64,000 nucleotides of DNA from JBOGCH01 sp051656645 (lineage in GTDB: Bacteria; Bacteroidota; Bacteroidia; Bacteroidales; Marinifilaceae), in the NCBI GenBank assembly GCA_051656645.1, contig JBOGCH010000042.1:62001-126000 (forward strand), written 5' to 3'. A model generated the notes under the pieces. The model had not been told where the DNA came from and did no database searches. It was given only the letters and a program-made list of their open reading frames with translations. The translations under genes were made by a program, and so were the position numbers. Positions 37,055 to 45,576 of the stretch are shown here, piece after piece (the stretch's first letter is position 1; every line of letters starts with the position of its first letter).

Positions 37055-37894
37055 TTATTTATTTTCTTGCGAGGTTTGCTTATTCTCGCTCTTCGCAAAC
37101 TCCTCTCTAAAGCGTTGCACAAGTTCCATAAACACCTCTCGTCCCGACTGATTGTCTAGTTTACTCCATCGTTCAACTATCATCAGTTTCAGTAAAAAGG
37201 CAATTACGCGATCTATTGAGAAATACTCAAATATGACAGCATCCTCTATCATATCCCATATTAATATGTCAATACCTCTCTCGCGTTCCACTAAGTTCTG
37301 AACATCCATAAGTATCACCACACGTTCCACCCACGGATAATCCATTGCTAAGCCAAAATCCTTCATTCCCGAAGTCTTTAACGCTATAGCAAACTCATTA
37401 TCACCTAAAACAGCACTGTCTACATCCATTTTGTATTTCCGACAATTTATCGCTGTTATCAAGTTACGCAAGTTCATTATAAACGTAGCATACTCACGGA
37501 CAAACTTATTGCTACTGTTTATCATATAAGCATAGTAACGCTCGCTAAGCTCATTCTCTAATGATCTAGTAGGTGGCAAAAGCTCTTCCTTAAAATCATT
37601 GATAAAATGAATCATGTAAGATGGTAAATTGACAGGCTCTGCCATTTCATCCTCCATGAACTTTGCCGAATAAACAGTTAACAAAGACGGATCAGGTTCT
37701 TGTTTACGCAACAATCGCAACAACTGAACATTATCATTGGGCAGAAAAAAAAGATCTAATAACGATCTGTCTTTTCCGGCAACATAATCTAACGATTGCG
37801 ATCTGAAATCAGCAAGAGATAACGACATCTTTTTGTCATCCAAAGCAATGTCGGGCAATCCTGCAATAAAACAGTTGTAATCTTTTCCGTACAT
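37055..37894 (-). CDS. DUF2764 protein, V-ATPase-associated
   Basis: 279 residues, largely helical, no signal peptide or membrane segment. The N-terminus Y-N-C-F-I-A-G-L-P-D-I fits the DUF2764 family, found in Bacteroidetes-type V-ATPase operons. It lies between E and A, where Thermus-type operons carry subunits C and F. No recognisable C, F or G/H gene exists in this operon, so DUF2764 may do the work of subunit C (the socket joining central stalk and rotor). That is inference from position, size and helical character. Confidence 0.75.
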   Translation of the reverse strand: MYGKDYNCFIAGLPDIALDDKKMSLSLADFRSQSLDYVAGKDRSLLDLFFLPNDNVQLLRLLRKQEPDPSLLTVYSAKFMEDEMAEPVNLPSYMIHFINDFKEELLPPTRSLENELSERYYAYMINSSNKFVREYATFIMNLRNLITAINCRKYKMDVDSAVLGDNEFAIALKTSGMKDFGLAMDYPWVERVVILMDVQNLVERERGIDILIWDMIEDAVIFEYFSIDRVIAFLLKLMIVERWSKLDNQSGREVFMELVQRFREEFAKSENKQTSQENK

Positions 37895-37985
37895 AAATAT
37901 TCCTTCGTTTTAGTAACTTTTTAGGCGAATTTATTCAATACGCCCTATTTATTTAAAGGAAGTAATTCCTTCCTGCTACACACCA

Positions 37986-38600
37986 TTAAGCCTGACGCTC
38001 AAACAGTAAGTTTTTACTAAAACTCTTTATGTACTGATCAAAGAACGATTTAAACAACTCCTCCGAGAACTGTATTTTAAATCCTCCATCCTTAGGCTCA
38101 ATAACAAAACCTTCAGCTATATTTGCTACTTTTATCTCAAGACCTTTATCTAACAACTCTTTATATTTTGAAGTTACAAGTTGCTCAAAATCGGCTTTTT
38201 CTGTATCGGTAAGTAACACCTGTAAATTCAATGAACCCGAATTTACATCCCACTTCTGAATAATGGAAACTAATAATTGGCGAACAAACTCCTTATCGTT
38301 AAATGCAGCCTTTGTCACCTGACCAGATACATCACCAGCTATTAAATTCGTAATATCTTGGCGTAATGCGGTCAATGCCTGACGAGCAGATAACGACATC
38401 TCTGACTCTGCCTTCTTCTTTAAATTATCAACCTCCGCATTGGCATTATTTATAATGTCTTTCGCCTTATTTTCCGCGTCGGCAATTATCTTTGCCGCAT
38501 CTTGTTGTGCTTTATCAATTAACTCACGGGCCTGCACTGTTGCCTTTTCTACCCCCTCATCATAAAGCTTTTGAATTATTGAATCTATTTTATTCTCCAT
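37986..38600 (-). CDS. ntpE: V/A-type ATPase peripheral stalk subunit E
   Basis: 204 residues. The N-terminal half is a long Ala/Lys/Glu-rich coiled coil (about 10-80: A-Q-Q-D-A-A-K-I-I-A-D-A-E-N-K-A-K), followed by a compact C-terminal domain that binds subunit B. In other organisms E pairs with G/H, which is missing here, so E may form a homodimer or use an unrecognised partner. First gene of the operon; divergent from exbB across 264 bp. Confidence 0.85.
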   Translation of the reverse strand: MENKIDSIIQKLYDEGVEKATVQARELIDKAQQDAAKIIADAENKAKDIINNANAEVDNLKKKAESEMSLSARQALTALRQDITNLIAGDVSGQVTKAAFNDKEFVRQLLVSIIQKWDVNSGSLNLQVLLTDTEKADFEQLVTSKYKELLDKGLEIKVANIAEGFVIEPKDGGFKIQFSEELFKSFFDQYIKSFSKNLLFERQA

Positions 38601-38864
38601 ATCAAAAATTGATGTTGATTATAATTTATAAAGAAATGTGCAATTAATATGCCAATTCATAACTTTTGCAAAGTAGTATTTTTATTTTTAATGTCAATAA
38701 ACATTTCTTACAATTTTATTCAAAAAATTGAAGCTCTTGACTTTTTATTCTTAAGGAATACATATATCTTCGCAACACCTTAACAAAAATAGCATTAACA
38801 CATTTTTTCGTATACGAAACAATACACATTACGATACATAACGTATTGTTAAAAAATAATATTT

Positions 38865-39539
38865 ATGGAACAAGTAGCACCTATAGCAACAGCAGTACAA
38901 GAGAGTATATCCGTATGGGACATGATGATTAAAGGAGGATGGTTAATGATTCCCATATTCATTATATCCATTATCACTATATTTATCTTCATTGAACGTT
39001 TTTTTGCCATAAAAAAATATACAGCACTCGATAACGGCTTTATACAAAGCATTGTTGAACAATTGGAACGCAATTATGTCAACGACGCAATCAAACATTG
39101 CGGACAAACAGACTCTCCATCTTCACGTGTTATTCTTAAAGGGCTCACTCACCGCGAGCTTCCCGTAAGTGAAATTCGCCCTATAATGGAGGGAGCTGCT
39201 AATCTTGAGGTAGCACAAATGGAAAGAGGACTTAGCACATTAGCAACTTGTGCTGCAATGGCACCTATGATTGGTTTCCTTGGCACCGTTATAGGTATGA
39301 TTCAAGCATTCTATGACATGGCTATGGCCGGAAGCAACATTAACATTACGTTACTATCGCGTGGTATATACACAGCCATGGTCACAACTGTTGCGGGGCT
39401 TATTGTCGGTATCATCGCACAATTTGCCTACAATATGCTTGTTAGCCGCATCAATAAAATGGTAAATAAGATGGAGTATAACAACAATGAGTTCATTGAA
39501 GCCATCTATCAACAAAGAGAAAATTGTCAGAAAGCATAA
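38865..39539 (+). CDS. exbB: ExbB/TolQ/MotA-family proton channel
   Basis: 224 residues with three membrane helices (about 22-50, 124-155, 164-195). The conserved A-P-M-I-G-F-L-G-T-V-I-G-M segment and T-T-V-A-G-L-I-V-G-I mark the ExbB/TolQ family. With ExbD it forms an inner-membrane proton-driven motor that usually powers TonB-dependent outer-membrane transport. exbD begins 10 bp downstream. No tonB follows in the operon. Confidence 0.9.
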   Translation: MEQVAPIATAVQESISVWDMMIKGGWLMIPIFIISIITIFIFIERFFAIKKYTALDNGFIQSIVEQLERNYVNDAIKHCGQTDSPSSRVILKGLTHRELPVSEIRPIMEGAANLEVAQMERGLSTLATCAAMAPMIGFLGTVIGMIQAFYDMAMAGSNINITLLSRGIYTAMVTTVAGLIVGIIAQFAYNMLVSRINKMVNKMEYNNNEFIEAIYQQRENCQKA

Positions 39540-39549
39540 ATAATTTACC

Positions 39550-39942
39550 ATGGCCATTAAGCGTTCACAAAAGCTAAACACCACGTTTAACATGTCCTCA
39601 ATGACGGACATAGTTTTTCTACTTCTTATATTTTTCATGGTAACATCAACACTTATCAATCCAAATGCATTGAAATTGTTGTTACCTAAAAGTACAAATC
39701 AAACTTCCAATCAACCCAACGTTACTGTCTCTATAGATAAAAAACTCGCTTTTTACGTAAATGGAAAAATTACACCTTTTACATCTATTGAGAGTAAAGT
39801 AGTTGAGTTACTTAAAAACAACTCAGAGCCTTGCATCTCTATCGAGGCGGAAAAGAGTGTACCAATTGAACAGGTTGTGCGTATCATGAATATTGCAAAA
39901 GCAAATGGATATAAGGCCATACTGGCCACACAACCCGAATAA
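39550..39942 (+). CDS. exbD: ExbD/TolR-family protein
   Basis: 130 residues. One N-terminal membrane helix (about 19-38) has the essential aspartate (D20 in S-M-T-D-I-V-F-L-L-L). The rest is the periplasmic domain with V-P-I-E-Q-V-V-R-I-M-N-I-A-K-A-N-G-Y. Partner of the preceding ExbB. Next gene starts 15 bp downstream. Confidence 0.9.
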   Translation: MAIKRSQKLNTTFNMSSMTDIVFLLLIFFMVTSTLINPNALKLLLPKSTNQTSNQPNVTVSIDKKLAFYVNGKITPFTSIESKVVELLKNNSEPCISIEAEKSVPIEQVVRIMNIAKANGYKAILATQPE

Positions 39943-39957
39943 CATTAAATTAAAAGA

Positions 39958-40698
39958 ATGTCCAACAAAGGATTCAAAGCATTTCCAAACTTTATTACGC
40001 ACATTGCAGCAAATGAATACGATAAAATAACGCCTTATATTAGTCTACTTGAGGGAGTTGCACGCATCTCAAACCAATGTTTCGGTCTCATTGACTTTTA
40101 TAAGGGTCAGGTGTTATATATATCCAATAATCCCATGTTCTTACATGGTTTGGATAACAATACCGTTAAGAAACTAGGATCAGATTTTAATAAAAAGTAT
40201 GTAACACACCGTGAAAACCAAATGACTATTGAAATTATCAAAGCTTGGTTTACATTCATAAATGAGCAAACGCACGAACTAAAGAAAGAATTCTCTCTAT
40301 CCTATGACTATCATTTAAAGGATAAGCTCATTAACATTAGTATGAGTGCCACTGAACTTTGTCCTGAAGGGAAGCCATGGCTTGTCATTTCAAACGCCAA
40401 GATCTCTCCAAATTCTACAGCTGGGAATGCCACTATTTACAAAAGCAACAGTCGTGAAAAATGGAGATACTGCACTGAAGGCAAACGTTGGTTAAGCGAC
40501 GAGCAAATTATATTATCGGACATTGAGCAACATGTTATCCGATACTCAATACAGGGAAAAACAGAACTGGAAATTAGTGAACTTATCTTCCGCTCTATCG
40601 ATGGTCTCAAATCCATTAAACGACGCATGTTCCGCAAAATGGAAGTCAGCAATATTACCGAGGCTGTCTCATTCGCCATCACTCACGGCTTAATCTAA
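39958..40698 (+). CDS. LuxR-type regulator with PAS-like sensory region
   Basis: 246 residues. Residues about 25-150 look like a PAS-type sensor (L-I-D-F-Y-K-G-Q-V-L-Y-I-S-N-N-P). The C-terminal 186-246 is a LuxR/GerE-like helix-turn-helix (L-S-D-I-E-Q-H-V-I-R...T-E-L-E-I-S-E-L-I-F-R-S...I-K-R-R-M-F-R-K-M-E-V). It is 15 bp after exbD, suggesting control of, or by, the same pathway. Its 3' end overlaps the stop of the sigma gene on the other strand by 9 bp. Confidence 0.72.
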   Translation: MSNKGFKAFPNFITHIAANEYDKITPYISLLEGVARISNQCFGLIDFYKGQVLYISNNPMFLHGLDNNTVKKLGSDFNKKYVTHRENQMTIEIIKAWFTFINEQTHELKKEFSLSYDYHLKDKLINISMSATELCPEGKPWLVISNAKISPNSTAGNATIYKSNSREKWRYCTEGKRWLSDEQIILSDIEQHVIRYSIQGKTELEISELIFRSIDGLKSIKRRMFRKMEVSNITEAVSFAITHGLI

Positions 40699-41232
40699 CG
40701 GTCCGAAAAACAGGAAATACAAATTCAACTCACCCAGTTCGGATCGCAATGTGCGCATCCCGGTTGTCATATGCGTTTTCACAGTATTAACAGAGATTCC
40801 TAACTCTTCCGCAATTTCCTTGTATTTCTTACGCTCTAGAAAGTATAAATTTACAACCTCTCTACTCTTAGCCGGAAGTTTATCAATACGTGCCATAACA
40901 CGTTGTATCATCTCATCATGTTCTGTGTAAGAGTGTTCATGCATTTCCGATCCAAAAATCAATTCCACCTCCACATATTTATCTCTAACTTTTATATGTT
41001 CCAGGTGGTTTATACAACGATTACGTGTTAAGCGTAATAAATAAGGATACAATGGCTGTTTAAAATCCAACGTAACGCGCCGTGTCCACACCTCTGCAAA
41101 TACATCATGTACTATATCCTTAGCAACCTCTATGTCATTAAGGTAAGTCATGCCGTAAAAACAAAGCTGTTTAAAATGTTGCTTAAACATATGTTCAAAA
41201 CAATCATTTATATGCTCTCGGCGCTTATCCAA
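40690..41232 (-). CDS. ECF-family RNA polymerase sigma-70 factor
   Basis: 180 residues. Sigma region 2 spans about 15-80 (L-N-D-I-E-V-A-K-D-I-V-H-D-V-F-A-E-V-W) and region 4 about 115-165 (Y-K-E-I-A-E-E-L-G-I-S-V-N-T-V-K-T-H). The start is uncertain: the frame opens with a TTG at 41230-41232, while the first ATG is 14 codons later (41190). FecI-like sigma factors of Bacteroidetes usually sit beside a FecR anti-sigma and SusC gene; neither is adjacent here. Convergent overlap with the LuxR-like gene. Confidence 0.85.
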   Translation of the reverse strand: MDKRREHINDCFEHMFKQHFKQLCFYGMTYLNDIEVAKDIVHDVFAEVWTRRVTLDFKQPLYPYLLRLTRNRCINHLEHIKVRDKYVEVELIFGSEMHEHSYTEHDEMIQRVMARIDKLPAKSREVVNLYFLERKKYKEIAEELGISVNTVKTHMTTGMRTLRSELGELNLYFLFFGPLD

Positions 41233-41249
41233 TACTACTAATATTTACG

Positions 41250-41257
41250 CAAAAATA
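41250..41257 (-). promoter_or_regulatory. Candidate -7 element (TATTTTTG) for the sigma gene
   Basis: The minus strand reads TATTTTTG. Transcription would start near 41243, 11 bp before the TTG and 53 bp before the ATG. No clear -33 box. Confidence 0.4.
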
Positions 41258-41292
41258 AGTTATAATAAGTCATTCTAACACTGCACATTCCA

Positions 41293-43767
41293 CTATTTCA
41301 TCTTTACAACCGTTATCCCTGCACCACCTAGTTGAACTTGTTCATCAACAGCCGACATTACATGAGGATGCGTATGTAGGTAAGCTCTAATCATCTGTCT
41401 CAACACTCCGGTTCCTGTTCCGTGCAATATGCGTATATCTTTAAAATCGAGCATCGCAGCCTCATCAACAAACTCTTCCACGGCCTGTACTGCATCATCC
41501 GCACGCATTCCTCTCACATCAATTTCCCCTTTAAAGTTCATGCGTTTCTTGCTGAGTTCCTCGCGGAAAGATGCCAAATTCGATGTCGAAACAGGACGTG
41601 CACTCTTTTTAGCCTGATTGCTCGAAACACGGGTTATATCAGCCACCTTAACCGTAGTACGTAAAAGGCCTAACGCCACAACCGCATTCCTACCGTCAAT
41701 CTGTATCACCTCGCCTATTGCACCATTTTTCAATCGTACATTATCCCCTATTTCAATGGTACGTTCCTCACTCGACCCTACATTCCCGGCCGTACCTTTA
41801 GGTTGACGCTGCGCTTTTCGCTCCTCTCTTTCGCGGATTTTATCCATCTTTCTACGGATCTTATCATCCTGTTCATTCTCACTTTGAATTAACAGCGCCT
41901 CTTTTTGTTGTTCCAACTTCTTGCGCAGCTCACGCGTCTTTTCTTTATTGGCTTGATTCTCGCGAATCTCTTTTATCGTTCGTTCAATCTCTTTATTCGC
42001 AGTTTCAATTATCTCTTTGGCTTTCTGCTGTGCTTCACGGATAATTTCCTTTTTCATCTTCGACGCTTCATCTAGCTCAGAGCTATAACGTTCTACAACC
42101 TTATCTAGCTTCTTCTCATTTTCATGAATTCGGCGTCGTTTCTCTTCCCAATAGCGTTTATCTCGGGCAATCTCTTTCAAATGCTTATCATAATCAATAT
42201 GCTCGCCTCCAATTTTCTGTTTAGCATCTTCAAGCACCGAAGCCGGCAGACCAATCTTCTTAGCAATCTCAAACGCAAAGGACGAACCCGGCTTACCTAC
42301 CTCCAATTTAAACAAAGGCTGTAAGTGCTGAGCATCATAAAGCATAGCACCATTAACAATTCCCTCTTGCGACTGGGCAAAGTGTTTCAAATTGGTATAG
42401 TGAGTGGTAATAACCCCTTTCACTTTCTCCGTATTCAGCTGAGCTAATATCGATTCGGCAATAGCACCTCCCAACATCGGTTCTGTACCCGTACCAAACT
42501 CATCAATCAATATCAAAGTCTCATTATCGCCATAGCGTAAAAAGTTCTTCATATTAATCAAATGCGAACTATAGGTACTCAAATCATTATCTATGGACTG
42601 CTCATCGCCCATATCAATCAATATCTTTTTGAAAACACCAAAACGGCTAGCCTCATTCACCGGTACAGGCATTCCGCATTGGAACATATACTGTAGTATA
42701 CCTGCTGTTTGCAAACATACCGATTTACCACCCGCATTAGGACCAGAGATCAGTACTATCCTATCCTCATCCACAATCTCAAGTTTCAACGGAACAACCT
42801 CTTTATTTTGCGCTTTAAGCGTTAAATACAACAGCGGATGTTTAGCTCCATACCACAACATCTCGGGTCTATCCGTAAACTGTGGAACAATAGCTTCCAC
42901 GCTCAAAGCAAACTGCGCTTTAGCACGTACAAAATCTACATAAGCAAGGAAATCAAACGCGGCAATTAAATCATCGATATAAGGACGGATATCATCCGCA
43001 AACTGACGCAAAATACGCATAATCTCTCGGCGCTCTTCCAACTCCAACTCACGTATCTCATTGTTCGTTTCAACAATCTCAGTAGGCTCAATATAGGAAG
43101 TCTTTCCCGTTGCCGACTCATCATGTACAATACCACCAATCTTACGCTTATAAGCTGAAGGCACCGGTATCACCATACGCCCATCACGAATAGCAATCGA
43201 TGTATCCTTATCAGCCCAGCCCTCCTGTTGTGCCATTTGCAACAAAGACTGCATACGTTTAGAAATGGTCGACTGTTTACGCTGCAACTGCTGGCGTATA
43301 TCCGCTAACTCACGCGATGCGCTGTCCTTAATCGTTCCATGCTTGGACACAATAGCATTAAGTCGCTCTAAAACATATGGAAACAAAAGTATCGCTCCAC
43401 TCTTGGCTGTAAGCGTAGGATAAGTCTCACTTTTCGTTGCAAAAAAACGCACCACCGCATGAATCGACTCCAGCGAGTTTTTAAAACCCACCAACTCTGC
43501 AACATCCGGAAACAACCCTTCTATCCGTATTTTATTTAAAAAAGTACGTGAATCATTGAAAATACACGACGGAAAACTCTCCTCCTCGCGTAACACACGC
43601 ATAAACTCGTTGGTCTCTGCCAGTTTCTCTCCAATCACCTCAGCATCACTGCTAAACTGCATCTCAAGCACCAACTCTCGCCCCATACCACTCATGCACT
43701 GTGCAGCTATCAACTGACGCACTTTATCAAACTTTATCTTACTCTCAAAATTCTGCGGATATATCAT
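41293..43767 (-). CDS. mutS2: MutS2 ATPase/endonuclease with Smr domain
   Basis: 824 residues from the ATG at 43765-43767; a longer frame begins at a TTG (43824), but a clear Shine-Dalgarno site supports the ATG. Order: helical clamp region; ATPase core with Walker A I-S-G-P-N-A-G-G-K-S and Walker B L-I-L-I-D-E-F-G-T-G-T-E-P; a long Lys/Glu/Arg-rich coiled coil; a KOW-like segment; and a C-terminal Smr domain (E-I-D-V-R-G-M and L-H-G-T-G-T-G). It lacks the mismatch-recognition domain of MutS. MutS2 limits recombination or rescues collided ribosomes, depending on species. Confidence 0.95.
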   Translation of the reverse strand: MIYPQNFESKIKFDKVRQLIAAQCMSGMGRELVLEMQFSSDAEVIGEKLAETNEFMRVLREEESFPSCIFNDSRTFLNKIRIEGLFPDVAELVGFKNSLESIHAVVRFFATKSETYPTLTAKSGAILLFPYVLERLNAIVSKHGTIKDSASRELADIRQQLQRKQSTISKRMQSLLQMAQQEGWADKDTSIAIRDGRMVIPVPSAYKRKIGGIVHDESATGKTSYIEPTEIVETNNEIRELELEERREIMRILRQFADDIRPYIDDLIAAFDFLAYVDFVRAKAQFALSVEAIVPQFTDRPEMLWYGAKHPLLYLTLKAQNKEVVPLKLEIVDEDRIVLISGPNAGGKSVCLQTAGILQYMFQCGMPVPVNEASRFGVFKKILIDMGDEQSIDNDLSTYSSHLINMKNFLRYGDNETLILIDEFGTGTEPMLGGAIAESILAQLNTEKVKGVITTHYTNLKHFAQSQEGIVNGAMLYDAQHLQPLFKLEVGKPGSSFAFEIAKKIGLPASVLEDAKQKIGGEHIDYDKHLKEIARDKRYWEEKRRRIHENEKKLDKVVERYSSELDEASKMKKEIIREAQQKAKEIIETANKEIERTIKEIRENQANKEKTRELRKKLEQQKEALLIQSENEQDDKIRRKMDKIREREERKAQRQPKGTAGNVGSSEERTIEIGDNVRLKNGAIGEVIQIDGRNAVVALGLLRTTVKVADITRVSSNQAKKSARPVSTSNLASFREELSKKRMNFKGEIDVRGMRADDAVQAVEEFVDEAAMLDFKDIRILHGTGTGVLRQMIRAYLHTHPHVMSAVDEQVQLGGAGITVVKMK

Positions 43768-43774
43768 CTTCTTG

Positions 43775-43781
43775 CTCCTTT
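43775..43781 (-). promoter_or_regulatory. Ribosome binding site that fixes the mutS2 start
   Basis: The minus strand reads AAAGGAG, 7 bases before the ATG at 43767. Confidence 0.7.
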
Positions 43782-44314
43782 GTTGTGTTCCATCTCCATT
43801 TGGATACGCAAATTTACACAACAATATGCAATTATGCGAGTAAAGAAATAAGAAACATAATAACTAACTCATGGATTTCTTGTTTTAAGCTCCTATCATT
43901 ATTATCTAAAAGCAGTTTGTATAAGCTTACTGGCTTCGTTTATCATGTTTACTATTACATCGAGATGTTTAGACCTTGTTTCAAATATAATAATTATAAT
44001 GTTACTGCACTTTGCACAAAAGCAACACTTAACTAAACATCAAATATATTGTATTGATTTTCATCTTCTATATGCGAAATTTTGATTAAATAACCTGTCA
44101 CAACTTATGTTCTGTATAAAATTTAGAAGTATGCTAATGCCCATCATTAATAAATAGACATCAATGGTAGGTAACTTCCCAAAGAAAGAAACAATACACT
44201 GCAATTGTCACCTAGTCCGAGATTGGATCGAATTTATTAACGGGCTATTTATACTGCATATCCTACCTAAGTTCAATATTTATTCTATCCTTTCCGAACC
44301 AAAATAAATATCCT
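43782..44314. other. Intergenic region upstream of mutS2
   Basis: About 530 AT-rich bases between mutS2 and a propeller lipoprotein gene. A plus-strand frame (43701-44036) exists but overlaps mutS2 antisense, lacks family character and is rejected. No convincing hairpin or promoter pair. Confidence 0.5.
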
Positions 44315-45475
44315 TTACTCTTCTATTATTTCTTTAAATTTATACATAATAATCATCGGATTAACCTCTGTTTCTATATTTTCAATCCTCGACACTAACA
44401 TTGGGTCCCACTTCGTTTCGTTCTCTTTCATAGATTTGAAGTGTTTATAATCATAGTGACCAACAAAATAATTATCATAAATTTCAGGACAACGTATCAA
44501 GAAAAGACCAAAATAATGCTCTTTAGAATTTACTCTAGATAATTTTATGCATCGTTCACTAACCTTATCGTATAGCGTATTGCCGTCAATAAGTATATGA
44601 GTATCTGTTTCGTGAAATATCCATATTCCAACATTCTCTTTATACTTCCCTAAATCGAATGGCGAACAATAAGGCGCTAATTCTTTATTATAATTTGATA
44701 TTAATTCCTTATCTAACTTATTATCTCCTTCTTTAATTAAATACTTTGGGTATATCTCATTGCCGTCAAATAAATAAACGGTATCAGTAAATAAATGGGT
44801 GTAAACTATACCATCAGGCACCACACTCGCCAAATTTACGGCGAAAGCATTTCCTGCGATAGATTGACGACTAAACCTATTATTAATCATTGGCTGATAA
44901 AACGTAAAATTTATAGCATCATCGTATAAATCATCTATCATTACATTATATTGATTTTTATCACATAACATATTCAATACAAGAATTTTACCGGCATACA
45001 CTTCAACATCATAGGGAGAATCAACGACAGTTTTTCTTATTTCTTTCTTCTCTATAAAATTTCCATCTTTATCATAGTATAATATATTGTGATAATCTAC
45101 AATTCCGAAAACCTCCTTATCCCTATCTATGAAAATTGAATGAATACTGCCATATTCCTCAGGTCCTCGCCCAGCTTTTCCAATTTTAGCTCTAAATTTT
45201 CCAATACGATCAAACAAGAATGCATCATTATCGACATCACATATAAATATTCTGTCATGAGACATCTTAATATGCTTTATATCACTTAGCATACTATTTT
45301 CTGTCATTTCCAATTGAATAAGCTGTATATCTTCGATTAAATCTCTCTCTGTAAGATTAGCCGTCTCTTTTACATTACTGATATCAATTTCCTTGATATC
45401 AATTCTATTTTTTTTATTGCTACATCCCATTAGGATGAATATAAATATTAGCGTATTATATACGTATTTTCTCAT
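44315..45475 (-). CDS. 6-bladed beta-propeller lipoprotein
   Basis: 386 residues with lipobox I-L-M-G-C (C18). Blade repeats are clear: R-I-F-I-C-D-V-D-N-D-A-F-L-F-D-R-I-G-K-F, then G-K-A-G-R-G-P-E-E-Y-G-S-I and I-L-Y-Y-D-K-D-G-N-F. G-R-G-P-x-E-Y is a signature of the Bacteroidetes propeller family (formerly DUF5128). Exported and lipid-anchored; the ligand is unknown. Same family type as the gene at 12040. It follows the permease fusion gene by about 100 bp on the same strand. Confidence 0.8.
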   Translation of the reverse strand: MRKYVYNTLIFIFILMGCSNKKNRIDIKEIDISNVKETANLTERDLIEDIQLIQLEMTENSMLSDIKHIKMSHDRIFICDVDNDAFLFDRIGKFRAKIGKAGRGPEEYGSIHSIFIDRDKEVFGIVDYHNILYYDKDGNFIEKKEIRKTVVDSPYDVEVYAGKILVLNMLCDKNQYNVMIDDLYDDAINFTFYQPMINNRFSRQSIAGNAFAVNLASVVPDGIVYTHLFTDTVYLFDGNEIYPKYLIKEGDNKLDKELISNYNKELAPYCSPFDLGKYKENVGIWIFHETDTHILIDGNTLYDKVSERCIKLSRVNSKEHYFGLFLIRCPEIYDNYFVGHYDYKHFKSMKENETKWDPMLVSRIENIETEVNPMIIMYKFKEIIEE

Positions 45476-45576
45476 AAATTTTGTAACTTAAATATTGTAC
45501 AGCAAACCAAACGTAAGCCTACTATACTTCTACATTAGTAATGGATATATAACGGCAAGCCTAAGCTACTCTAGCC

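Noticed and set aside
39354..39659. 101-residue minus-strand frame across exbB-exbD
   Set aside because: Pure antisense shadow of two well-supported genes.
43701..44036. 111-residue plus-strand reading frame overlapping the mutS2 start
   Set aside because: Antisense to mutS2 for part of its length, Cys/Ser/Tyr-rich, with no family character or ribosome site.
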